From: Zygnema cylindricum
Taxonomy: Eukaryota; Streptophyta; Zygnematophyceae; Zygnematales; Zygnemataceae
DNA: 64,000 nt
Direction of reading: 5' to 3'
NCBI GenBank assembly: GCA_037447655.1
Contig: JBBHKE010000247.1
Coordinates: 1-64,000, forward strand
Within the stretch, counting starts at the first letter, position 1. Each line of letters begins with the position of its first letter. The position numbers and the translations under genes are program-made. This document shows positions 34,567-45,025 of this stretch, piece after piece. The notes beneath the pieces were generated by a model. It saw nothing but the letters and a program-made list of their open reading frames with translations. It had not been told where the DNA came from and made no database searches.

Positions 34567-34571
34567 TGGTG

Positions 34572-35776
34572 TGGCCCCACTTGTCACAATAATAACATTG
34601 TCGGTCTTTGTCTGGGCAAAAGGCTAAGACATGGCCAAGCTTCTTACACCGGTAGCAAGTTAAATTACAAAATTTGATTCTGATCTTTAGGGTCGCCATT
34701 TGCATCCGTAAAATTATTACCTCCGTGATTCCCTCTAAATTCCCTACCTCTACCGCCCCCTTTGCCACGGAGTTAATTTTTATCTGTGACCTTGGGTGAG
34801 GTTACATTTAGCGTTCCTCTACTATCGGAGTCTCTTTTAACACTATCTTCATCCTCTACATTTTTCAGAAAGTTCACAGCAAAATCAAACGTGCAATTAT
34901 CTCTTACACTTAATATTTGTTTCAAATGAAGTAACTTTTTTGGTAAGGCATTCAAAAATCCTGTGACCTTATCTTCGTATATAATTAACCTACCATTATT
35001 GAGCAGATTTTCTATAATGATATTATACCTCTTTCCTGCGTCATCTACGGACTCATTTTGTCTAAACTTAAACTGCATAAAGTCTCCGAAAATATGTTGG
35101 CCCTTATTTTGGCCACCTTTTTCAAATTGATTCTCGAGAGCCTTCCAGCACTCATGGGTTGTCCTGTGAGTGAGCAAATTTTCATGAATAGTGGGGGTGT
35201 AGGATTGCATGAGCCCGACGATAGCTGCCAAGTCTTTTCGTTTCCATTTTCCTCGAGCACTTCGGTCAGAATCTGGGCGCTTCTCCTCTCCATTTACCAC
35301 CCTCCAAAGGTGATGCAATGCCAATTGTGTCTTGATGTATTTTTTCCACGTTGCATAATTGGTGCCGTTGAAAATTACTGATTTCCCCGGCATAGAATAG
35401 GGGTTTTCTTGCTAGCCTCTTTCTAAATCCAAGTCATCGTCGACAACAATTTTCTCCACTTTGTTCGCATCATCTTGATTTCTTCCATTACGGTGATCGT
35501 CATTCGCATTGCCTCGGCTGAGATTCGGGATCTTTCGATTAAGGTCGAAAAATCGTTGATCCATGAGGCTGATAAGTCTATTGAAGAGTGAACTTAATTG
35601 GCCCTTTGTAAAACCGACTCCTCCACCTTTCTCTTGTATCGGCGGATCCGGAGGATGAGGATCCACAACTCCGAAACTAGCTTCAACCGTTTCTCTTAGA
35701 GGATCAGATTGATCAACCCAAGAGGAAAGGATGACGATGGCGTAAAGGGTGAAGCCTTGTTCTTGTTTTTCCCCAT
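34572..35776 (-). pseudogene. E1 gag, N-terminal part
   Basis: ATG 35776 (MGKNKNKASPFTPSSSF) lies downstream of the LTR and primer site, the usual arrangement. After a shift, the frame gives WVDQSDPLRETVEASFGVV, then 35393-34773: MPGKSVIFNGTNYATWKKYIKTQLALHHLW, KDLAAIVGLMQSYTPTIHENLL, QFKFRQNESVDDAGKRY. The zinc knuckle CYRCKKLGHVLAFC and half of a second one end at element D. Stops at ~34770 and ~35410. Confidence 0.85.
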
Positions 35777-35823
35777 CGCAGACACATTCGCCACTATGAC
35801 ATAAAACTTGGAGCACTAATCCC

Positions 35824-35835
35824 GCTCCGATACCA
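35824..35835 (-). other. Primer-binding site of E1 (tRNA-Met 3' end)
   Basis: TGGTATCGGAGC abuts the LTR and matches the common plant copia primer site TGGTATCAGAGC (3' end of initiator tRNA-Met) at 11 of 12 positions. Confidence 0.8.
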
Positions 35836-35836
35836 T

Positions 35837-36689
35837 TTGATGGAAAAGACAAACAGAAACACCAGCAGATATACCACAGCGGAAGCAAGACAAAGATAAC
35901 AAAGAGATCCGGCAAAAATAAAAATTTTTATTTCACCAGAGGCTTTTTCCCCTCCTTAATACAAAATCAGAGATCACTCTACATAACTTGTGATAATCTA
36001 CTCACTCTCACTCACCCACTAAATACCCTCTACAGAAACAAAGAACAAGTAAACAAGGAAACAATACAAACCAAACTCCCTCTACCAAATATGACCAGAT
36101 ACACGCAAAGGTGCGCCGGCCATAGCCTACAGCTCCTGAGCTAACTCGAGCTAACCTTCCCTTCCAGAAAACTCTATCTGTAAACCGAAATAGAACGTGG
36201 CAAGATCGATGCAGCATCGTTGCAGGATCGGCCGTACAAAAAGTCTTGCTGCTTCGCCGTACACATTGAATATTTCCGATGAAGGGAATCGCGTCGCTCT
36301 TCGCCAACATTGAAGCAAACCGTCAGCCGTCCGATTCACTTGAAACAACAACTACCGAAAGTACACCGCCAATCGCTATTAGCGTTGTGTACGCTAATCC
36401 TATCCCGCTTTTTTTTTTTTTTATTCTCAAATAGAATTATCCACACTATTTAAAAAAAGCCCTAATTCCTAATTAGAGTGATCGATTTCTTCCAAAATTT
36501 CCAAATTCCCAATTAGCGTACACCACGCTAAATAATAGTATACGATAATCAAACGTACACGCTAATAGCGATTGGCGGTGTAGTGTACCGAAACATACAC
36601 AAAATAAAGTACTAACGAAACAATACTGGACCAAACCAAAACATTAAACGGCGCGATTTCGGCACACGCCGATTTGCCAAATAACCTAA
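35837..36689 (-). repeat. 5' LTR of E1, with a MITE inside
   Basis: 853 bp including the MITE at 36364-36580; ~634 bp without it, against 643 bp in the partner LTR. Confidence 0.8.
36364..36580. mobile_element. Tc1/mariner-type MITE with an empty site
   Basis: Termini CACCGCCAATCGCTATTAGCG and its perfect inverse, TA on both sides (36362-36363, 36581-36582). The other E1 LTR (27770-27795) shows the same flanks joined at a single TA, a direct empty-site control. The interior differs from the 6753/17052 family, although the length (217 bp) and end type agree. Confidence 0.92.
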
Positions 36690-39600
36690 TACCAATTGGT
36701 GTTACGTCACCTTTGGAAGGTGGTTATCAGAGAGGAGAAACTCTCAGACTCCGACCGGCATGTTCGAGGAACCTGGATTCGAAAGAACTTGGCGGCAATT
36801 GCCGGACTTTTGTCGTCCTGCACCCCCTCTATTTTTGACCATTTCCTCACTCGCGGGACAACCCATGAGTGGTAGAAATCTCTCGAGAATAAATTTGAAA
36901 AAGGTGGTCAAAATAAGGGCGAACATATTTTCGGAGATTTTATGCAATTTAAGTTTAGACAAAATGAGTCCGTTGACGATGCAGTAAAGAGGTATATTAT
37001 AATTATGGTAAATTTTCTCAATAATGGTAGGATAACTATGGACGAAGATAAGATCACAGAACTTTTGAATGCCTTACCAAAAAAGTTACTTCATCTCAAA
37101 CAAATCTTAAGTGTAAGGGACAAATGCACATTTGAATATGCGTTAATTTTTTGAAAAATGCAGAAGAGAAAGGTAGTCTGTCGAAAAGGTCTAACAGTAC
37201 AGGAACACTCAATGTTACCTCACCCAATGTCACTCATATTAATTATCTCCGCGGCAAAGGGGGCGGTAGAGTTGTGGGTTCTAGAGGAACTAGTGGAGGC
37301 TTTAGAGGAAGGGGTCAGTTAGGCGGCTCTAAAGATCACAAATCTCAGTCTGAAAACATTACCTATTATCGCTGTAATAAGCTTGGTCACATCTCAGCTG
37401 CGTGCCCGGATAAAGACAAATAGTGTCATTATTGTGGAAAGTGGAGCCACATCAACCCACAATGCTTTGCTAAGAACGACGGTGGCGGCGATAAAGGCGG
37501 TCGCAATGGTGGTCCAAGAGGCGGTCGAAATGGTGGAAGAGGTGGCGGCCGTGGAGGTCGCTTCAGTGGCCACCGAAATTTTCTTAACACGAATAATTTT
37601 GAAGGAGAAGGAGGCCAAAGTTTCGCCTTGTTAAATTTTCCTGCCAACATGTGTGACGACACCGAATCCCGAAAAGATTGGGTAATCGATTCGGGTGCGT
37701 CACACCACGCTTGCACTGACGCAACCCTATTTGACGATATGCTCGAGTTAACAATTCCAAAGCGCTTCACGGTGGCAAGTGGTGACGTCATCACGGTTGG
37801 AACTCTCGGTACTGTACGACTAAATTTGCTTACGTACAACGCCAATGGAACAGAATACTTAACTGAAACTAAATTAAACTAAATTATTGAACGCATTGTA
37901 TATTCCTAACGGCTCAATGAACTTACTATCCGTACCTCAAATGCAACGAACCGGATCTAACGTTCTCTTGCACGGTGACGGGACGATTCAAATCTTATGA
38001 AAGGACGGAGTCGTAATTAGAGAAGGCATGGTGACAGAATCCATACACAACAAGTTAATATGGAAACAGCCGACCAGGCCTCTTACCTCCAATGGCACAA
38101 TAAGCCAATTTTTGGATTAAAGGGAAATTTGAGCTTGTGGCATCATCGTATGTGCCACACCTTAGAAGGAAATTTAAGGCGTATGATCAAAACGGATTGT
38201 GTAACTGGTTAAGACCTCACATCCGGGGAAAAGTTCAATGGATATGAGGGTTGCAACCAAGGTCGACAAATCCGCAAACCTCACCCAATCAAGGATCCCA
38301 TGTATAGAGCTCAGAATTTATTGGAGCTCGTCCACGTCGATTTATGTGGACACATAAAACCAGAAAGCGTCGGTGGAAATCGGTATTTTATGGCGATCGT
38401 CAATGATTTTTCCCGATACTCTTGGGTTAATCTTATAAAACGGAAATCTGACTCATTAGAGAAGTTTAAATAATAGCGTGTAATGGTTCAACGCCAGTGT
38501 GACTAGAAATTAAAATCTGTCCGGTCGGACAACGAGGGTGAATCTATAGTCTTTGAAGGTTATTACAAGGAATGGGGAATTTGACAACAATTCACCGCAC
38601 CTTACTCCTCGAAATCAAATAGAATTGCCAAGAGAAAGAACCGGACATTACAGGAAATGGTCCGGGCAATGGTCCATACTTCGGGTAACCAAGTCTATAT
38701 ATGGGGAGAAGCAATCCTTACGGCAAATTATATTTGCAATCGTCGTCTTACCTTACCTCCATTTTTGGAGATAAGACTCCCTATGAACAGTGGCATGGCC
38801 GAAAGCCTACAATTCATCATCTCATAATTTGGGGATGCCGAGCCACAGCATACATTGAACAAACGAAGAGGAAAGGGAAATTTGCCGCAAGAAGTTGGTC
38901 CGGAATTTTCCTCGGATAAAGCTCGAAGGGAACCTTATACCGAGTGTATGATCCGGAAAATCACATTGTGGAAGAATCCTGCAATGTTGACTTCAATGAA
39001 GATTTAAAATCTGTGATTAAAAAATCCGAAACATTGAAGAAAAATTTAGACTTTCACAAAATCTCGGAAATTGAGGCATTTCATGACATTGGCGACTCGG
39101 ATCATGACATTGAGGCGGATTCCAATGTCAATCCAAAGACATTCAAAACTGAATTGAAAGAGAAACCCGAAATTGACTTCGACACTCAAAGTTATGCATC
39201 TAATCATATGAGAATGTTCTCCGCCACTCATAAATCCGAGAAATCCTATCCTCTCTCACCGGTCATACTCAATGACAATCATTCCAAAGAGGTCAACGTT
39301 GCCGTTAGACGGAGTAATCGTGAAAATAAAGGTAAGAAACCAGCCCGACTATCTTTCGACCGGAAACGTGGGGAAGTTACAAATGCTCATTATTATATTT
39401 CCGATTTGAAAGAGTCGGATTTTATTTTATAGCAATCTCTTTGCATGAATCTTGCCGGAGACCCCCAATCGTACTCCGAATCAAGAAATTCTTGATTGGG
39501 AGACTAAGTGGAAGCCAGCATGGGAGAAGGAATATGCCTCAATCGTTGAAAATTGCACCTTTGAAGAAGTGGATTTACCGGAAGGGAAAAATGCTATTGA

Positions 39601-40204
39601 TGCTAAATGGATATTTAAAACAAAAACTGAAAAATTCATCAAATTCGTCAAACTTCGGACAAATTCATCAAATATAAGGCTCGGCTCGTTTGCAAAGGAT
39701 TTGAACAAGTTGAAGGAGTGGACTATACGGAGCTTTACGCTCCTATCGTAAAATTTGATTCTCTTAGAATAATTATCGCTATTGTTGTGGCAAGAAAGAA
39801 ACACGTACACCAGATGGACGTGGAAACAATGTTTCTTAGCGGGGATTATGGAAGAAGTTTATATGAAAGTACCGGAGGGCGTGATGTCACAAAAAAGAAA
39901 TGTATGGCGTCACAGAAAATCTCTCTACGGATTGAAACAAGCTCCACGGACATGGTACTATACCTTCGTCTTCACAAGGTACTAACGGAGTATGGATTTT
40001 TACTTACGACTTCAGATTCTAGAGTGTACAGGAAAGACAAGGAAAGAATCAATTGAGTTTTTCCGTGTACTTAGATGACTTCATCATGACTGCTGATAGT
40101 CTTGATCAGATTCGCGAAATGAATGTGCACATGCGGTTACATTTTAAAGTAACTCATCTTGGAGATTGAGATGATCAGATTTAATAACGGCAACATTAAA
40201 TTAA

Positions 40205-40914
40205 GGGTGTGGCTACATCAGGAGGTATCTGTAATAGTACGGCCATAAATATTTTCTGTAATATAGAGGCCTCGATTACATCGCGTAACGTTTGCAAATA
40301 AGTTTTTATATACGTGGTTCAATTTCTGTGGCTGCACGTAAGTTGAGGATCCAATCTTTAAAATCGTCAACGATTTCGAAATGGCCAATTTCGTTTCAAA
40401 ACTTGTACTTGCGTATCATGTACGTGTACTTTCGCAATTTGAATTTGTATTTCAAAAAAAACGACAAAAGATAGAGCTCGAAACCAGATGGAAGGCGAAA
40501 ATCGTACTTCTTTTGGAAGGAAAACCGTACTTCTTTTGTAGAAAGCACACTTCCTTTCGGCAAAGGTTTTACGGTCACCTTGTCCGAAGGCAAGTGACTT
40601 TTGAGATGTGTGAAAATTATATTTTTTCGTCTTTACACTTGTTTATCGTCCAAGTGTATCGATTTATAGGTTATGTCATGGTGTACTCACCTCCGTGAGG
40701 TAGGTTCACCAATACAAAGATGGATAGAGCGATTGTTTCGCGGATGAAGACCAAAACATAATCAGACGGTCAATGTTTTCTCCCTGATCCTTATTCGCAA
40801 TCTTATTTTCTGTAAGATGTTTTCAAAAAACTCACGAAAAAATAGTACGGCATTGTACAGTCCAATACAATATTCTGTAATAATCCTCACTTTTCGTCTA
40901 ATATAACCACACCC
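40205..40914. mobile_element. PIF/Harbinger-like element 1 in H's RT
   Basis: 710 bp, ends GGGTGTGGCTACAT and the inverted ATATAACCACACCC, with TAA on both sides (40202-40204, 40915-40917). 3-bp TWA duplications and GGG ends fit PIF/Harbinger. No transposase frame, so non-autonomous. A partial relative is at 51188-51530. Confidence 0.75.
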
Positions 40915-40917
40915 TAA

Positions 40918-41695
40918 GGGTATGTGCCCATGTACTTGGAACTTAGCGAACTTAACTTGTATTTTGGCGCGGATCCGCCGGACCCGGTTTTCAAGTGTCC
41001 CTATGTGTAAGAACGTAATCGTAACTTACGTTTGTGACTATTGTATACGTCGACAATACCTGTGACGGTTGTCAACGTCTACAATCTGTCATGTCGCACG
41101 TTTTTTTTTGGAAATGCTTGTAACATCGCATGTCTTACCGTGACATTGTAGACATACCGGCTTCCAGCCTGTGCCGTTTCACGGTCGAAGAAGATGTGTT
41201 TTGCCTTCGCGTCTCCTGTCCGGTCGACGTGAAATGGCATCGAAATTTTGAGACCCCTGCAAAAGAAAAATTCGTACAGAACGAAAACAAACAAAACTGA
41301 ACAAATTGTGTACTTTTTTTTGTTGTATTGAACGCAAACAGACAAAACATAGCGAATAATGTACTTTTCTTTGTCCTTGGATATCGTATGAAAATTTTCG
41401 ATAATTACGGCATGTGCGGATATATGTTCATATTTGTTTATCGAAAATAACTAGTTTTAAAACACATCGCGCATGTGTTTTAAACACAAGGTTGAAGATG
41501 ACGTTTTAAGTCGTGGAAGTGGGTCGAAAAACACAAAACGAAAATAAAATTTACATCCTAAGTTTGATGATGAATCAAATTATACTTTACAAATTTGCGA
41601 TTTCTTTGTACGGTTGCAACTTAGGTAGTACGGCGCTCAGTTTTACAGGAAAACAATAGAAAAAAACCCTTACTTTTGCACATGGGGATATACCC
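40918..41695. mobile_element. PIF/Harbinger-like element 2, abutting element 1
   Basis: 778 bp, ends GGGTATGTGCCCATGT and the inverted ACATGGGGATATACCC, flanked by TAA (40915-40917, 41696-41698). It shares the middle TAA with element 1. Removing both and one TAA rejoins H's RT codons (NIKL|SHAQYCCEM) in frame. Confidence 0.8.
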
Positions 41696-42872
41696 TAAGT
41701 CACGCTCAATATTGTTGTGAAATGTTATCCAGGTTTTCCATGTTTGACGCGAAATCTATTACGACGCCTTTAGATTTGAAAGCACAAATTCCCAAATTTG
41801 AGGAAATATCGAATATCTCTATTCCATGTCGTGAAGCGATTGGGAGCATAATGCATCTTAGTGTTGGCACCCGGCCAAATATCTCGGCAGCCGATTTTGT
41901 CGTTTGTCGTTATTGTCAGGCGCCTAAAAGGGCGCATTGGAAGGCTATGAAACGGATATTCGGCTACTTGCCAGATAAAATTGAACTTGGTCTTCTATAC
42001 CGCTCAGAAGATCCTATAGAGTGCATTAGATACTATGATGCAGATTGGGGTGGAGATTTTGATACTGGCGAATCGATCTCGAATACGCTTTTATATTTGG
42101 TGGGGCGACAATCTTGTGGAGCTTGTGTCTCCGACTGTCGCGTTAAGTTCAACTGAAGCAGAATACATGGCCGTGTGCTATGCTTCCAAAGCTTCTATTT
42201 GGATCAAAGAAATTCTGACTGAGGGTAACCTTCCATCAGGCGTTCCCAGCAATCGTAAGGTCAGGTTTATTAGCACTAAAATTTGTAACACCTTTCCATC
42301 ACGTCGTGCCAGTAAATCAAAAATTGCTTACGTGTTAGATTGCGATTGGTACCACGAAGGATCTTGTAGAGTCGCCCGAGATTAATGAAAGAATTGAAAA
42401 GTACAAAATCAAAACAGCGTATTTGTACGGGCGGACACATATTAAAATATCTAATAGCGTCACGCTAATGTACAATCTGTACTTCCTTGTATCTGTCGTT
42501 GTACCAATGGTCACGAAAACCGTTGCAAAATGAAAATTTCTACAAATGTCCATGAATATACCATTTGTACGTTCATGTATTATCGTTGTACCAGCTGAGG
42601 CGTGACAGTATGTCCTACAACCAAGATTTTTTCGTCGAACAAGGTGGCTTTGATGTCAAAAGGTTCACGCCATTTGCCACGTGTAATCTTATAACTTCAC
42701 GTGCATCGTGGATCGACTCTGACTTTTACAAGTGGACCAATATGTTGGTATTTGAGTATTTTCTAGATCTGTTTTAGTATAAGAGCAAAGGCAGTCTGCC
42801 TCTAACTCTCTTCTCCAAGCCCCCACACTTGTTGTAGTCACTAAAGGCTGGACAAGGAGCTAGAGCCATGGG

Positions 42873-43889
42873 AGCAATTCTGTGTTCTCCATTGGACTAC
42901 AAAATTCAAGAAGCCTCTAAATAATTATTAACTAACCCACTTCTAATGGCAACCACTACTACCCAAGCAAACAAGCAGACAATCTGATTGCACCCCTATG
43001 CAGCCTGAACTCCCCTGAGTCTGTAGGAAAAATAATCTCTGAATACGCCCAACCAGGCGATAAGTTATGAAGCAGTAAAAATGCCAATTGATACAAACTT
43101 TCAAAGAGAGAGAGGACTATCTACCAGATTTTTCTAAGTCCTAGTTCCCTCTCACAACCCCTATCTACTGACTTTACAAACCAATCATATGACTTTACAA
43201 ACCAATCATATCACTGTACAGTACAAGAAAGTACTACCGCCGATGTAGTTTTTGTACGGCCTCTGTACGACAAGACCATTAAGCGGACGCGTGTCCACTT
43301 TTCACTCGTCCGTACGTTCCTCGTAATTCCCACAACCAAATGTTATCTCTCCACGTGGGGCTAGGTCATGCCACGTCACAAAACGCCAAAGTGACCATTC
43401 TGGGATCTCGGCGATGATGTCCTCTTTTCGATAAAAGCCAACATTCAATCTTGACCGTCAAAACAAATGTCCGATTCATTTGTTTCGTGCAGTATTATGT
43501 TCGCACTGTATATAGCTAGTTCTATGTCTTTTCATTTGTATTTCCGTTAATCAGTTTATAGATCGTAACATAGTTTGAATTCAAATCATACCCTATACAC
43601 TTCAACGAACTTCTAAAACAGATCGGTTAGAGCTGACCGCTATGCCTCGCTGTGCCGGTCGGGGTTTGAGTCCTGCCGGACTCAACCTTTTTGTTGAGAG
43701 TGACGTAAGTCACTCTTCAGTCGTGCTTATTAGGCTGAGGCAGTCATGGGTATTCATCTCTTTCTCTCTCTCTCGTTCAATGACTACAACAAGTATAGGG
43801 GATATGGAGGAAAGGTGAGAGCAGGATGCCTACCTTTTCCTTTTATTTTAGACCTAGAAAATACCCTATAAATCTAATAATTTTCAACA
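42873..43889 (-). repeat. Family-B solo LTR inside B1's 5' LTR
   Basis: 1017 bp in inverted orientation; flanks ATGGG (42868-42872) and ATGGC (43890-43894) match at 4 of 5, and the intact B1 3' LTR (47048-47056, CCATGGCTG) gives the unoccupied sequence. Contains an ATG exactly 20 nt from its edge (42892). Confidence 0.85.
43621..43692 (+). other. Antisense tRNA-like module (solo LTR)
   Basis: GGTTAGAGCTGACCGC (A-box-like), GGTTTGAGTCC (B-box-like), then CCTTTTT. Opposite strand to the LTR that carries it. Confidence 0.45.
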
Positions 43890-43940
43890 ATGGCTGCCTA
43901 GGCTCTCTATGGACAAAGGGTGTAGATTTGGTAGACTTAC

Positions 43941-44033
43941 CAAAAAGGTATTTGATGGACCTAAGAATTGATCCTCGTACCTACCGTCCTAACCAGAAAC
44001 CGTTAGCCTTGTCCATTTAGTCTACGACTAATG
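43941..44033 (-). other. Antisense tRNA-like module (B1 5' LTR)
   Basis: Minus strand: ACTAAATGGACAAGGCTAACGG, then ACGAGGATCAATTCTTAGG and CCTTTTTGG. Paired with the copy at 47101-47190 in the 3' LTR. Confidence 0.4.
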
Positions 44034-45025
44034 CTAAGCCGTGATGGGTTTGGAAGATATTTAAATAATATTTAGTGGGGTTTCCCATTTAACTAGATCA
44101 CAGTTTATATGGCATAGAATCAGTTGTACTTTAAAGTACTGGACAAACAAATAGTACAGACATTTGTTTCGACGGTCCGTATTAAATATCGAAATAAATC
44201 AGACGGTCGTGATTAGCCCCAGCTTCGAAAAGGATAATTTGGCGGTTTGCAGACGTCACCACTCTAGATGACACGTGGCGACATCGTAAAGGTTGCAAAA
44301 TCTTCGGAACAGAACACAACAAATTCGGATGTGACAAAAGTCACATTATGGCAATATCGTACAATGTCCATACAAAAAGTACTCCAACACTTGTACTTTC
44401 TTGTACAGTACCGTTTCTCTGCATGGCATGATCTGGCGCCACGTGGAGAGATAAGATTTGGAAGCAGGAATTCCAAGGATTATAAGAGCGAATCCGGATA
44501 GGACATGTGTTGACTTTTAAGCCATGTCGTACGATGGCCGTACAAACTGTACCTTTATGTACTATACAGTAATATGATTGCTCTCTACCTCAGTACTAGA
44601 GGGTTTAGAGAGGGGTTTAGGACTTAGAATATTTCAGGTAGGTAGCCACCTCTCTCCCAGAGAGCATCTGTACAAAAGGCAAACTTTGGCCTGCCATAAC
44701 AATCAACTCAATTAACCAACTTCAGAGATTCTTTTTGCTGCGGACTCAGGGGAGTCCAAGCTACACAAGGGTGTAGTCGGTCAAAGTTTTTGCATGCCTG
44801 GGTGGCTGCATTTCTAAGGGAAAGTCAAAGTTGGTGAATGTGTCCAAAACTCATACTCTAACTTTTCATTCTGTGGTGGAATTGAGCACACAGAAAGTCT
44901 TATTTCACAAGGGTGAAGCTCTTATGGGGTTGTGATTGTCAAGGGGTCAATAATTTGGGTGTATATAAACTTGGAGTCGGCACTATCTAGATTAGCTTCT
45001 TTTGATCTGCGAATTCTGTGTGGCA

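Larger units (their letters stand above)
27251..36689 (-). mobile_element. Ty1/copia-type element E1, internally deleted
   Basis: LTRs at 35837-36689 (5', holding a MITE) and 27251-27893 (3') enclose gag, protease and a GAG-pre-integrase fragment on the minus strand. Integrase, RT and RNase H are absent between 28227 and the polypurine tract (ATGAGGGGGA, ~27894-27905). Element D sits in its zinc-knuckle region. No matching 5-bp flanks were found, as the left side abuts E2. Confidence 0.8.
36770..42385 (+). pseudogene. Element H copia polyprotein, decayed and interrupted
   Basis: Plus-strand remnant related to E1: gag (RKNLAAIAGL.SSCTPSIF, MQFKFRQNESVDDAVKRY) 36780-37160, zinc knuckles CNKLGHISAACP and CHYCGKWSHINPQC 37360-37475, Gly/Arg tract, protease WVIDSGASHHACTDATLFDDM ~37680-37745, integrase pieces ~38120-38920 (WHHRMCHTLEGNLRRM, LLELVHVDLCGH, VRSDNEGESI, PYEQWHGRKPTIHHLIIWGC), linker 38944-39432, RT from 39452 (WETKWKPAWEKEYASIVENCTFEEVDLPEG; MDYTELYAPIVKFDS; SLYGLKQAPRTWY), split at 40204, resuming 41699 (AQYCCEMLSRFSMFDA, GTRPNISAADFVV) and RNase H (LSSTEAEYMAVCYA). 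Many stops; neither LTR was found, and 36690-36769 and 42386-42737 show nothing recognisable. Confidence 0.85.

Noticed and set aside
27246-36694. 5-bp target duplication for element E1
   Set aside because: The flanks (CTAA... and TACCA) do not match in any offset tried; the left side is a rearranged join with E2.
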